In this document: positions 1 to 8,394 of the stretch, piece by piece
How the letters are laid out: every line of letters starts with the position of its first letter
How positions within the stretch are numbered: the stretch's first letter is position 1
NCBI RefSeq assembly: GCF_004346225.1
Contig: NZ_SMAJ01000006.1
Span: forward strand, 124,001 to 188,000
From: Paralcaligenes ureilyticus
GTDB lineage: Bacteria > Pseudomonadota > Gammaproteobacteria > Burkholderiales > Burkholderiaceae_B
Direction of reading: 5' to 3'
DNA: 64,000 nucleotides
Notes under the pieces: generated by a model
Databases searched by the model: none
Seen by the model: only the letters and a program-made list of their open reading frames with translations
What the model was told of the DNA's origin: nothing
Made by a program: the position numbers and the translations under genes

Positions 1-470
1 TCGGAATGCCTGAAATAGCCATCGCGCAACAACAGGGCCGCCAGCGTCATGGCGGCCGGCTCGGTGATGAAAGAGCCCGACAGCGGCACCAGCGACAAGG
101 TAAGGAAATAGGTCGCCAGTTCAGTGCGGAACGGCAAAACCCGGGCGACACCTTGCACCACCATGCCGACCAGTTCCAGTATGGGACGGCTGGCAGCCAC
201 AACCATAATGGCAAACACGAACGCGGGCTCGGTAAAATTGCGCGTGTCCATATAGGCCACGGCACCGCCCGTGCCCTTGAGCAAGGCCATGATCACCAAA
301 AGAATAAACGCCCATACGCCAAACACCGCTTCGACTTCGGACAGCATGTGCCATAAACCCGCATGGCGGCCGCCGCGATGCGACAAGCGTGCAAAAACCG
401 GAACAGAAAACGTATGGATAATCGCGATTGCGAACAAGACGCTGGCAATCAGCTCAATCAAATCGGGCAT
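1..470 (-). CDS. Putative Na+/H+ antiporter (PF07399 type), 3' end cut by window edge
   Basis: An open frame starts at the ATG at 470 on the minus strand and runs off the left edge, leaving about 156 codons. The protein begins MPDLIELIASVLFAIAIIHT and continues with HAGLWHMLSEVEAVFGVWAF, hydrophobic stretches near residues 5-20, 50-66, 88-110 and 122-138, and TEPAAMTLAALLL at the visible end. This order of a short N-terminal helix, a conserved HAGLWH segment and repeated membrane helices is that of the putative Na+/H+ antiporter family once called DUF1504. The C-terminal two thirds are outside the window. Direction of transport and ion are family inference only. Confidence 0.75.
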   Translation of the reverse strand, partial: MPDLIELIASVLFAIAIIHTFSVPVFARLSHRGGRHAGLWHMLSEVEAVFGVWAFILLVIMALLKGTGGAVAYMDTRNFTEPAFVFAIMVVAASRPILELVGMVVQGVARVLPFRTELATYFLTLSLVPLSGSFITEPAAMTLAALLLRDGYFRHS

Positions 471-500
471 TTTTAACCTGGTGGAAAATCACGTACAAAT

Positions 501-524
501 GTAGCGGCAGCCCTTGTGGCTGCC
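501..524 (+). repeat. REP hairpin, subtype A, plus orientation
   Basis: Head GTAGC, left arm GGCAGCC, loop CTTGT, right arm GGCTGCC. Lies between the antiporter start (470) and the GMC oxidoreductase stop (604). Confidence 0.85.
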
Positions 525-603
525 AAAATCAAGGCAGTACAAATTGTCGCACGGATTTTCAGCTGATCGTCAGTTTTATAAAAAACCGGCACGCCGGCAC
601 CCC

Positions 604-2223
604 TCAAGCCGAGGCCAGAATAAACTGCGCGCCCTTCTCGGCAATCATGATGGTGGGCGAATTCGTATTGCCCGAGGTGATGGTCGGCATGATTGAAGCG
701 TCGACCACGCGTAGATTCTGCACCCCCAGCACACGCAGTTCGGGATCGACCACCGCCATGGAATCGACCCCCATCTTGCAGGTGCCCACCGGATGGAAAA
801 TCGTGGTGCCGATATCTCCCGCCGCCGCCTCGAGCTGGGCTTGCGTGCTGGTGGCCGGGCCGGGTTTGTATTCTTGCGGCTGGTATTTGGCCAGGGCGGG
901 CTGCGCCACGATTTTACGCGTCAGCCGTATGCTGTCGGCCGCAACCCGGCGATCTTCCTCGGTTTGCAAATAGTTGCATAGAATATTGGGGGCATCGGTG
1001 GCCTGGGGCGTCGTGATCTGCACATGCCCGCGGCTGGTCGGCTGCAGATTGCAGACCGATGCGGTGATCGCCGGAAATTGGTGCAAGTCATCGCCGAATT
1101 TTTCCAGCGACAGGGGCTGCACGTGATATTCCAGATTGGCGCGGCTTCGATCCGGGCTCGAGCGGGCAAACGCCCCCAGTTGCGATGGCGCCATGGACAG
1201 AGGTCCGCTTTTTTGCAGTGTATATTGCAGGCCCATTTTGGCCTTGCCCCACCACGAAGACACCATGGTATTCAAGGTTTTGGCGTTCTGCACCTTATAA
1301 ATCATGCGCAATTGCAAATGATCCTGCAGATTTTGCCCGACACCGGCCGAGTCGTGCACGACGGGTATGCCCAGCGACTGCAGCAAAGCACCCGGTCCAA
1401 CTCCCGAGACCTGCAGCAATTGCGCCGAACCTATGGAGCCCGCCGACAGAATGACCTCGGTGCGGGCGCTGGCAAACAACTTCTGACCATTTTGCACAAA
1501 GCTGATTCCCTGCGCCTTGCGTTCTGCAAACACGATGCGCTCTGCCTGTGCACCGGTAAGCACCGTTAAATTGGCGCGGTTGGCAATCGGATGCAGGAAG
1601 GCTTTGGCCGCCGTCCAGCGCACGCCGCGGCGCTGGTTGACCTCGAAATAGGCGCAGCCTTCGTTGTCGCCACGATTGAAATCGTCAATCGCCGGGATAT
1701 CGGCCTGGGCCGCCGCCTGGCGAAAGGCATCGAGCACTTCCCAGGATAAACGCTGGCGCTCGACGCGCCATGTGCCCGACGCGCCATGAAACTCGCTGCT
1801 GCCGCCATGATGGTCTTCGACCCGCTTGAACACCGGCAAAACATCTTCCCAGCCCCAGCCGGAATTGCCCAGCGCGGCCCAGCCGTCGTAATCGGCGGCC
1901 TGGCCGCGCATGTAGACCATGCCGTTGATCGACGAGCTGCCGCCCAACACACGCCCGCGCGGATAGCCCAGGCTGCGATTATTGATCCCCGGATCGGGCT
2001 GGGTGCGATAACACCAGTCAGTACGAGGATTGCCGATGCAATACAGATAGCCCACCGGAATATGAATCCAGCGCCAGTTGTCGCGGCCGCCGGCTTCAAG
2101 CAGCAGAACACGGTGCGCCGGATTGGCCGACAATCGATTGGCCAGCAGGCAGCCCGCCGAACCGGCTCCCACAATGATGTAATCAAATTCCAGTTTCGTC
2201 GTTTGCGGCGCCTGAGCGACCAT
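604..2223 (-). CDS. GMC-family FAD-dependent oxidoreductase (choline dehydrogenase-like)
   Basis: 539 residues from the ATG at 2223, chosen because an AAGGAG ribosome site lies just upstream and the protein then starts 13 residues before the FAD dinucleotide fold DYIIVGAGSAGCLLANRL. Further GMC signatures are GGRDNWRW, RGRVLGGSSSINGMVYMRG, the second signature GSIGSAQLLQVSGVGP, and the C-terminal active site FHPVGTCKMG (histidine base) with SGNTNSPTIMIAEKGA (asparagine). The family oxidises alcohols to aldehydes with flavin as hydride acceptor. The substrate cannot be read from sequence. A longer frame upstream to 2409 lacks a better start. The divergence to a LysR gene and Bug protein suggests, but does not prove, a linked catabolic role. 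Confidence 0.9.
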   Translation of the reverse strand: MVAQAPQTTKLEFDYIIVGAGSAGCLLANRLSANPAHRVLLLEAGGRDNWRWIHIPVGYLYCIGNPRTDWCYRTQPDPGINNRSLGYPRGRVLGGSSSINGMVYMRGQAADYDGWAALGNSGWGWEDVLPVFKRVEDHHGGSSEFHGASGTWRVERQRLSWEVLDAFRQAAAQADIPAIDDFNRGDNEGCAYFEVNQRRGVRWTAAKAFLHPIANRANLTVLTGAQAERIVFAERKAQGISFVQNGQKLFASARTEVILSAGSIGSAQLLQVSGVGPGALLQSLGIPVVHDSAGVGQNLQDHLQLRMIYKVQNAKTLNTMVSSWWGKAKMGLQYTLQKSGPLSMAPSQLGAFARSSPDRSRANLEYHVQPLSLEKFGDDLHQFPAITASVCNLQPTSRGHVQITTPQATDAPNILCNYLQTEEDRRVAADSIRLTRKIVAQPALAKYQPQEYKPGPATSTQAQLEAAAGDIGTTIFHPVGTCKMGVDSMAVVDPELRVLGVQNLRVVDASIMPTITSGNTNSPTIMIAEKGAQFILASA

Positions 2224-2362
2224 GACCGCGTCTCCTTGCAAGTTTCTTGTTCCGGCCACCGTCTGGTCCAGCCTTTGATGATGCGATGCGCCTGTCAGGC
2301 ATAACTGTAGCGCAAGCGCGGGGGTGTTACCTGACAGCCAGCCGAAAAGCGCGATCGACCGT

Positions 2363-3304
2363 TCATGTAGTGGCAGGCGTGCCGCCGACCACGGTAGCCA
2401 TATGCGCATGGTGATGCTGATTGAGCAGGTCGATTAGCCTGGCGGTGGCCGGCATCAGCGAACCATGCGGATAAGTAATGCCGAGTTTGCGCACCATGGT
2501 GGTTTCCGCGAGCTCGACTTCTTTGAGCATGCCGCGGGTTTTAGGATGGTCCAGCGTCAGCCTCGACAGGAAGCACAACAAATCCGTGCTGCCGATCACA
2601 TCGTGAATGGACGGCAACGAATTCGTCTCAATGTGAGCGTTGGGCCGATGGAGCTTGTGCGCCAAAAAGACTTTATCCAGCCACTTTCGGCTTGCCACAA
2701 GCGTCGTGGGCAAAATCCACTGGTACTCCAGCAGATTGCGCAATTTCACCGGGCCCGATTGAAAAATCGGATGACCTTTGCGCGCAGCCACGACCACGAT
2801 ATCGTCAATGAACGCCTGGTGCCTGAACTCATCATCGTCGGTTACCACTCCGACAATCAGGTCAAGCCGGTCCTGCTTGATTTGCTCTTTCAGGAAATAA
2901 TTGGTGTTGATCATGATTTCCAGAGAAACGTTGGGAGCATGCCGCAGAACCAGATTGCAGATGATGGGCAGCAGATAATCGGCCGTAATCGGGCCGCAGC
3001 CCACACGCACCTTGCCTACCGAACCGGCGACGAATTCCCTCATGTCGCTCAGATAGCGATCGTTGGTCTCGCAGATTTTCGAAGCCCGGATATAAAACTC
3101 CCTGCCTACCGCGGTAAGTTCCAGGCCTCTGCCCTTGCGCTCAAAAAGCGCCGCGCCTATTTCATTTTCCAGCCTGTGCAGACACTTGGTCAGGGCTGGC
3201 TGACTGCGGCACAGCACATCCGCGGCTCTACCCAGGTGTCCAAGCTCGGCAATCGTTTCGAAATAACGGAGATCGCGAATTTCAATCTTTAATTCATAAC
3301 CCAT
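2363..3304 (-). CDS. LysR-family transcriptional regulator
   Basis: 313 residues from the ATG at 3304; the frame can be extended three codons to a TTG at 3313, but ATG is preferred. The N-terminal winged helix-turn-helix is clear: RDLRYFETIAELGHLGRAAD, SQPALTKCLHRLENEIGAAL and FERKGRGLELTAVGREF, followed by a LysR effector-binding domain from about residue 90. It faces the Bug protein gene across a 208-bp gap, the usual arrangement for LysR control of a divergent target. An imperfect palindrome AATTG-N4-CAATT at 3312-3325 sits next to its start and is a possible binding site. The likely inducer is the compound handled by the Bug, CoA-transferase and lyase genes. Confidence 0.92.
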   Translation of the reverse strand: MGYELKIEIRDLRYFETIAELGHLGRAADVLCRSQPALTKCLHRLENEIGAALFERKGRGLELTAVGREFYIRASKICETNDRYLSDMREFVAGSVGKVRVGCGPITADYLLPIICNLVLRHAPNVSLEIMINTNYFLKEQIKQDRLDLIVGVVTDDDEFRHQAFIDDIVVVAARKGHPIFQSGPVKLRNLLEYQWILPTTLVASRKWLDKVFLAHKLHRPNAHIETNSLPSIHDVIGSTDLLCFLSRLTLDHPKTRGMLKEVELAETTMVRKLGITYPHGSLMPATARLIDLLNQHHHAHMATVVGGTPATT

Positions 3305-3512
3305 AGTAATCAATTGATCACAATTATCGAATAGACGTTTATATCAGTAATTGGATTTAATGACCACCATGGTTTCCCTCACGAATACGTCCGAATATGC
3401 CTACACCCTTTTTGTGACGGCACGCGCGATCAGCCCTGCCGGGACGGCGCCGGCAAGAAGGTCCAAAGCAAACCGGCTGGAAGCTTTAACTCATAAAAAC
3501 TCAGGAGATATC

Positions 3513-4493
3513 ATGATTTACACCCGCAAATTCCTGGCTGCTGCTTCGGTGCTGGCCAGCATCCTGGCCGTGGCGCCTGGCGCCCATGGCGCCGAAACTT
3601 ACCCCACCCAGTCCATCAAGCTGATAGTGCCTTTTCCCCCCGGCGGAGGAACCGACACCATGGCCCGATTCCTAGGCACCGCCCTATCCAAAAAATACGG
3701 CTGGAGCGTCATTGTCGAAAACCGTCCCGGCGCAGGCGGCACGGTAGGCATGGGAACCCTGGCCCGATCGACTCCCAATGGCTACACCATGGCCCTGGGC
3801 CAAACGTCGAATCTGTCCATCAACCCCTATTTATATAAAAAGATCTCGTACAACGTTGCCAAGGATTTTTCGCCAGTGGCTTCGGTCGCCTCGCAGCCGA
3901 TGGTGCTGGTGGTGCGGGCCGACAAGCCGTATAAATCGGTCGCCGAGCTAATCCAGTACGCCAAGGCCAACCCGGGCAAGCTGACTATCGGCAATGCCGG
4001 CACCGGCACGGTGGGCGACATTACCGGCCGCTTCTTTGCCAAGGAGGCTGGCCTGGACGTTTTGCACGTGCCCTATAAAGGCGCGGCGCCGGCCATGACC
4101 GATCTGCTGGGCGGGCAAGTCGACGCCTTCTTCGCCTCGGCGCCCGCGGCCCTACCGCAGTTGAAAAACCCCAAAGTCAAAATGCTGGCAATCACCACGC
4201 CACAGTCGATTCCGCAGTTTCCCAATATTCCTCCCCTGGACAACACGCTGCCCGGATTCGAGTCCGCCTCGCTGACAGGAATTCTGGTGCCTGCGGGTAC
4301 GCCCAAAGACATCATCGAACTGCTGAACTCGCATATCAACGAAGTCTTGAAAGGCCAGACACTGCGCGCCAAGATCATGGAAGAAGGCAATGTCGTGCTA
4401 GGCGGAACAGTGCAGGAATTTTCCGACACCATACATAAAGACTCGGTCAAATGGTCGACCATCATCAAGGAAGGCAATCTGCGTATTAATTAA
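3513..4493 (+). CDS. Bug-family (tripartite tricarboxylate transporter) solute-binding protein
   Basis: 326 residues from the ATG at 3513, which has CAGGAG five bases upstream; the frame extends further up without support. A Sec signal peptide ends near APGAHGAE (residue ~27). The mature part shows the Bug hallmarks IKLIVPFPPGGGTDTMAR, VIVENRPGAGGTVGMG, NAGTGTVGDITGRFF and VPYKGAAPAMTDLLGGQVDA. Bug proteins are periplasmic binders of carboxylates such as citrate, glutamate or aromatic acids, expanded in Bordetella relatives and often orphaned from the TctAB membrane parts, as here. The downstream CoA-transferase and citryl-CoA lyase-like genes suggest a citrate-like ligand. Confidence 0.93.
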   Translation: MIYTRKFLAAASVLASILAVAPGAHGAETYPTQSIKLIVPFPPGGGTDTMARFLGTALSKKYGWSVIVENRPGAGGTVGMGTLARSTPNGYTMALGQTSNLSINPYLYKKISYNVAKDFSPVASVASQPMVLVVRADKPYKSVAELIQYAKANPGKLTIGNAGTGTVGDITGRFFAKEAGLDVLHVPYKGAAPAMTDLLGGQVDAFFASAPAALPQLKNPKVKMLAITTPQSIPQFPNIPPLDNTLPGFESASLTGILVPAGTPKDIIELLNSHINEVLKGQTLRAKIMEEGNVVLGGTVQEFSDTIHKDSVKWSTIIKEGNLRIN

Positions 4494-4556
4494 GCCGCGT
4501 CAACTGGCCTGGACGACAACCTGTTCAAACCTCCTGGGTGCTACGGCTCGAATGTC

Positions 4557-5756
4557 ATGATAAAACCGTTAAAAAATGTACGAGTCCTGGACCTCACCAA
4601 CGTGCTGGCAGGGCCCTTCTGCGGCCATCAATTGGCGCTGATGGGGGCCGATGTCATCAAGGTGGAAACGCCGGGCACCGGCGACCTGGCGCGGCAGCTG
4701 GGCGCCGACCCGGAGTTGAACGGCAGGCTTATGGGCCTCTCATTTCTGGCCCAGAACGCCGGCAAACGCTCAATGACGCTCAATCTGAAAAAAGCCGAAG
4801 GCAAGGAAATATTCCTGCGCCTGGTTAAAAATGCGGATGTCGTGATCGAGAATTTCAGACCGGGGGTTATGAAGCGTCTTGGCCTGGACTTCACGGTGTT
4901 ACGTCAACATCAGCCCCGATTGGTTTATTGCGCCATTTCAGGTTTCGGACAGGAAGGTCCGTTAAGAAATCTGCCGGCCTACGACCAGATCATTCAGGGC
5001 ATGTCGGGCACGATGAGCATTACGGGTGATCCGGCCAACGCGCCCTATCGCGTCGGCTATCCAATAGCCGACACGGTCGGCGGCCTGACCGCCGCCTTCG
5101 CGGTCGCGGCAACACTGGCCGACCACTCCCGCAGCGAAGCGCAATTTATCGATGTATCCATGCTGGAATCGATGATCGCCACCATGGGCTGGGCGGTGTC
5201 CAATTATATGAATGCGGGGCAAGAGCCCCGGCCCATGGGCAACGAAAATAGTACAGCCAGTCCGTCCGGAACGTTCAAGACCGGCGATGGCCTCTTGAAT
5301 ATCGCAGCAAATAAGCAGGAGCAGTTCGAGGCCTTGTGCAAGGTTCTGGGCCGCGATGATCTCGCCTGCGATAGCCGTTACTCTGTAAGAGAAGCACGTC
5401 TGCAAAATCGCCTGCTTTTGAAAGAGCAGATTGAACGGGCTCTGGCTGGCCGGCCGGCTATCGAATGGTGGCCTTTACTGACGGATGCAGGCATTCCCGC
5501 GGGACCGATCTACGAGGTAAAAGACGCTCTGGCTCATCCGCAAATACGCGATCGCGGCATGATCGCCACCTTCGAAAACGTGCCTGGCGCCGATCGCGAT
5601 ATCCGGGTTGTGCGTAGCGGCGTCAAGCTCAACGGCGATTCGCCTGCGGTGGATACCCCGCCGCCGATCCTGGGCCAGGACACCAACGCGCTGCTCGAGC
5701 ATCTGGGCTATACCCGCGAAGACATCACCCGCTTCAACAAGGAAGGCATCGTATGA
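4557..5756 (+). CDS. Class III (CaiB/BaiF) CoA-transferase
   Basis: 399 residues. It begins MIKPLKNVRVLDLTNVLAGP, with GADVIKVETPGTGD for CoA binding, NAGKRSMTLNLK, VVIENFRPGVMKRLGLD, and RVGYPIADTVGG, where Asp172 aligns with the nucleophilic aspartate of formyl-CoA transferase and CaiB. The length is standard for the family. The stop codon overlaps the ATG of the next gene in ATGA, so the two are translationally coupled. Together with a citryl-CoA lyase-like partner, the simplest reading is activation of an organic acid to its CoA thioester followed by cleavage. The acid itself (citrate, citramalate or similar) is inference. Confidence 0.92.
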   Translation: MIKPLKNVRVLDLTNVLAGPFCGHQLALMGADVIKVETPGTGDLARQLGADPELNGRLMGLSFLAQNAGKRSMTLNLKKAEGKEIFLRLVKNADVVIENFRPGVMKRLGLDFTVLRQHQPRLVYCAISGFGQEGPLRNLPAYDQIIQGMSGTMSITGDPANAPYRVGYPIADTVGGLTAAFAVAATLADHSRSEAQFIDVSMLESMIATMGWAVSNYMNAGQEPRPMGNENSTASPSGTFKTGDGLLNIAANKQEQFEALCKVLGRDDLACDSRYSVREARLQNRLLLKEQIERALAGRPAIEWWPLLTDAGIPAGPIYEVKDALAHPQIRDRGMIATFENVPGADRDIRVVRSGVKLNGDSPAVDTPPPILGQDTNALLEHLGYTREDITRFNKEGIV

Positions 5757-6586
5757 GCACGCCAACAACAAACGATGGGCTGGCCAGCAAAAACTGGTGG
5801 CACACCGAGATTATCGACATGAAGCCGGGCAGCATCCGCTACCGCGGCTACGCCATCGAGGATCTAATTGGAAATATCGGCTTCGCGGAGATGGTCTGGC
5901 TCATGCTGCGCGGCGAACTACCCAGCCGGGCACAAGGGAAACTGCTGGAGGCCGCCCTGGTCTCGTCCGTGGATCACGGGCCTCAGGCCCCGAGCATTGC
6001 CATTTCACGCATGGCCATTACCTGCGGCGTTGGCCTGAACAACGCCATCGGGTCGGCCGTGAACGTATTGGGCGACGTGCACGGAGGCGCGGGCGAACAG
6101 GCCGTGGGCTTGTATCACGATATTGCGGCGCTTATTGCCGCTGGCCGTGACGAGGCTTCGGCCGTCGGCAAAGCGCTGGCGGACTTTACCGCGAACCACG
6201 GCAAATACATACCGGGTTTCGGCCACCGTTTCCATCCCCTCGATCCGCGAGCGCCGCGTCTGCTCGATCTGGTGGATCAAGCCGCGGCACAGGGCGAAGT
6301 GTCGGGACAGTTCGCAACCATTGCCAGGGCGGTAGAGCGCGCGCTTTCGGCCAAAAAGGGAAAGCCCATTCCCATGAATATCGACGGCGCAAGCGCGGTT
6401 ATCTACGCCGAGCTGGGTTTTCCCGCTCCGCTGGCGCGAGGCATCTTCTGCCTGTCGCGTTCGGTTGGAATTTTGGCTCATGCCTGGGAGCAAACCGAAC
6501 AAGGCGGCCGCAACAAGGGGCCGATTCCCCGGCAGTACCTGCCTACCTACGAAGGCGTCGCGGCACGGGAGTTGCCGGAGCGGTAA
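5753..6586 (+). CDS. Short citrate synthase-like protein, probable citryl-CoA lyase
   Basis: 277 residues, against about 430 for hexameric citrate synthase. It starts with WWHTEIIDMKPGSIRYRGY, lacks the N-terminal extension, and has the citrate synthase histidines in GLNNAIGSAVNVLGDVHGG and HGKYIPGFGHRFHPLDPRAP, then IYAELGFPAPLARGIFCLSR and AHAWEQTEQGGRNKGPIPRQ near the C-terminus. Stand-alone proteins of this length are known as citryl-CoA lyases, which split citryl-CoA into acetyl-CoA and oxaloacetate. Its start overlaps the stop of the CoA-transferase gene by four bases, which fits sequential action. A methylcitryl- or citramalyl-type substrate is possible. Confidence 0.8.
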   Translation: MSTPTTNDGLASKNWWHTEIIDMKPGSIRYRGYAIEDLIGNIGFAEMVWLMLRGELPSRAQGKLLEAALVSSVDHGPQAPSIAISRMAITCGVGLNNAIGSAVNVLGDVHGGAGEQAVGLYHDIAALIAAGRDEASAVGKALADFTANHGKYIPGFGHRFHPLDPRAPRLLDLVDQAAAQGEVSGQFATIARAVERALSAKKGKPIPMNIDGASAVIYAELGFPAPLARGIFCLSRSVGILAHAWEQTEQGGRNKGPIPRQYLPTYEGVAARELPER

Positions 6587-6628
6587 CGGCCTTAAGCAAG
6601 TCGCTTTGTTTACGACAACTTGCCAAAA

Positions 6629-6654
6629 TGATATCATTGATTTCATTGATATCA
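6629..6654. promoter_or_regulatory. Candidate autoregulatory operator of the fitAB/vapBC-like operon
   Basis: Two perfect TGATATCA palindromes at 6629-6636 and 6647-6654 flank a TGATTTCA-like centre, making a near-symmetric 26-bp block 31 bp before the antitoxin ATG. Ribbon-helix-helix antitoxins bind such paired palindromes to repress their own operon. The assignment rests on position and symmetry. Confidence 0.6.
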
Positions 6655-6685
6655 ACTTGCACGCTCCAATCAGGAGAAACAACAT

Positions 6686-6931
6686 ATGGCAAGCCTGACG
6701 ATTCGCAATCTTAATGACGAGATCAAGGCCCGTTTACGCCTCGAGGCGGCCGAGCATGGCCATTCGATGGAGGAGGAGGCGCGCCGTATCCTGCGCATAG
6801 CGCTTGAAACCTCGCATGTACGCGGTGGGCTGGGCAGTCGCATACATCGCCGTTTTTCTGACATTGGCGGAGCCGAACTAGACATCCCCGCCCGAACTGA
6901 GCCAACACGCAGCGTGGATTTCCACGAATGA
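6686..6931 (+). CDS. FitA/VapB-type ribbon-helix-helix antitoxin
   Basis: 81 residues with an SD CAGGAGA eight bases before the ATG. The first 45 residues, MASLTIRNLNDEIKARLRLE followed by a helix ending EEEARRILRIAL, are a typical FitA-like ribbon-helix-helix DNA-binding domain. The C-terminal half, rich in charged residues and ending near RTEPTRSVDFHE, is the expected toxin-neutralising tail. The stop overlaps the toxin start by four bases (ATGA). It should neutralise the downstream PIN ribonuclease and repress the operon through the palindromes at 6629-6654. Confidence 0.92.
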   Translation: MASLTIRNLNDEIKARLRLEAAEHGHSMEEEARRILRIALETSHVRGGLGSRIHRRFSDIGGAELDIPARTEPTRSVDFHE

Positions 6932-7359
6932 TCGTGCTCGACACCAATGTGCTTTCCGAGTTGATGCGGCCACAACCTGCTCGTCAAGTGCTGCGCTGGA
7001 TTGATGCGCAGCCGCCCCGCGATTTATTCACCACGTCGATTTCCATGGCTGAAATGCTGCATGGGGCTACACGCCTGCCCGACGGTAAACGCAAGGCTGC
7101 CCTGCAACAAGCCGTGACAGCTATGTTTGAAGAAGATTTTTTTGAATCCGTGCTGGCGTTCGATAGCTCGGCGGCCACGGCCTATGCCGTCATTGTTTCG
7201 CAGCGTGAGCGTCTGGGTAAACCCATAAACCTGGCCGATGCACAAATTGCCGCCATCTGTCTCACCCGAAAGGCCGTTCTAGCCACCCGAAATACCAAAG
7301 ATTTTAAAAACCTGGACCTTCCATTAATCAACCCGTGGGATAGTGCTGGCCAACTTTGA
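6928..7359 (+). CDS. FitB/VapC-type PIN-domain toxin (ribonuclease)
   Basis: 143 residues with the PIN acidic cluster: Asp5 in MIVLDTNVLSEL, Glu42 in SISMAEMLHG, Asp104 in NLADAQIAAI, and Asp125 in ATRNTKDFKNL. These residues bind Mg2+ or Mn2+ in VapC/FitB RNases. The size and the coupling with a ribbon-helix-helix antitoxin put it in the FitB branch. Its stop codon directly abuts the stop of ubiA on the other strand, with no base between them, so transcription of the two genes converges. Confidence 0.93.
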   Translation: MIVLDTNVLSELMRPQPARQVLRWIDAQPPRDLFTTSISMAEMLHGATRLPDGKRKAALQQAVTAMFEEDFFESVLAFDSSAATAYAVIVSQRERLGKPINLADAQIAAICLTRKAVLATRNTKDFKNLDLPLINPWDSAGQL

Positions 7360-8286
7360 TCACCCCAACACCGTCCCGCCAAGCGCCGCCACAATCATCA
7401 ACACGCCGACCCAGATATTGGCGCGAAACAGCATAAAGTTTTGATCTGGGCGTGCCAGGTTGAACAGGCGCATCTGCCACACGAAATGTCCGGCGATCAC
7501 GGCCAGGATCAGGTAATAACCCCAGGCCATGTGAAGCGCAACGCCGCTATACACCCAAAGCACGATCGTCGCGATATAAAAACCGCTGATCCACTGCTTG
7601 CCCTTGTCGGCGAAGCGCATGGCGGTGGAATGCAGGCCCAGCTCCTTGTCGTCGCGTACGTCAACGTAAGCGTAGATCGAGTCGTATCCCACCTGCCACA
7701 GCACGGCCCCCACCCACATGGCGACGGCGGCCAGCGGCACGATATTGCGCGTGTCGGACCACGCCATAAGCATGCCCCAGTTAAAGCCTATTCCCAACAC
7801 CACTTGCGGCCAATAGGTAAAGCGCTTGCACAAAGGGTATACGGCCACAATGGGCAACAACAAGACGGCCAGCCATCGGCTATAGGCATTGATCGCCAGC
7901 AGCAGCACGGCACAGACCAGCAGCTGTCCCAACAGAAAATACAGCGCATTTTTCAGGCTTATCTGGCCGCTGGTCAGTGGCCGAAAACGCGTGCGTTCAA
8001 CCTTCTGGTCAATATCGCGATCGCAGATGTCGTTGATGGTGCAGCCTATGCCCCGCATCAACAGCGCGCCTAGAGAAAAAATGAACAGGCGCCACACAGT
8101 GGGCCAGCCGTCGGCGGCCTGCACGAGCGCCGCCAGGCACGGCAGCAAGGTCAGCCAAGTACCTACCGGACGATCCAGGCGACATAGGCGCGCATAAGGC
8201 CCCCATGCGCGCGGCAGCCAGTGCTCGACCCAGTCGTCGGGCCGCATATCGGACAGATCGGGGATGGAAGCGTCTGAAGTATTCAC
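7360..8286 (-). CDS. ubiA: 4-hydroxybenzoate polyprenyltransferase UbiA
   Basis: 308 residues, an integral membrane prenyltransferase that attaches the polyprenyl tail to 4-hydroxybenzoate in ubiquinone synthesis. The RLDRPVGTWLTLLPC start and the first Mg-diphosphate motif NDICDRDID (residues 85-93) are diagnostic, followed by RTRFRPLTSGQIS and a second aspartate-rich loop YAYVDVRDDKELG. About eight or nine hydrophobic helices are visible. The start is a GTG at 8286 with a weak ribosome site; an internal ATG at 8247 is a possible alternative. It stands alone, convergent with the toxin gene. Confidence 0.95.
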   Translation of the reverse strand: MNTSDASIPDLSDMRPDDWVEHWLPRAWGPYARLCRLDRPVGTWLTLLPCLAALVQAADGWPTVWRLFIFSLGALLMRGIGCTINDICDRDIDQKVERTRFRPLTSGQISLKNALYFLLGQLLVCAVLLLAINAYSRWLAVLLLPIVAVYPLCKRFTYWPQVVLGIGFNWGMLMAWSDTRNIVPLAAVAMWVGAVLWQVGYDSIYAYVDVRDDKELGLHSTAMRFADKGKQWISGFYIATIVLWVYSGVALHMAWGYYLILAVIAGHFVWQMRLFNLARPDQNFMLFRANIWVGVLMIVAALGGTVLG

Positions 8287-8394
8287 TAGTGGTTTTCAAT
8301 GCACAGGTTGATATCGTCATCCTAGTCCTGGCTGCAAGCCAGGATGGTTGAATACGAAGTTTAACCGGACGAGTCATCATTGCATTGAACAATG

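Noticed and set aside
2224-2409. Longer N-terminus of the GMC oxidoreductase
   Set aside because: It overlaps the end of the LysR gene; the ATG at 2223 has a strong ribosome site and starts just before the FAD motif.
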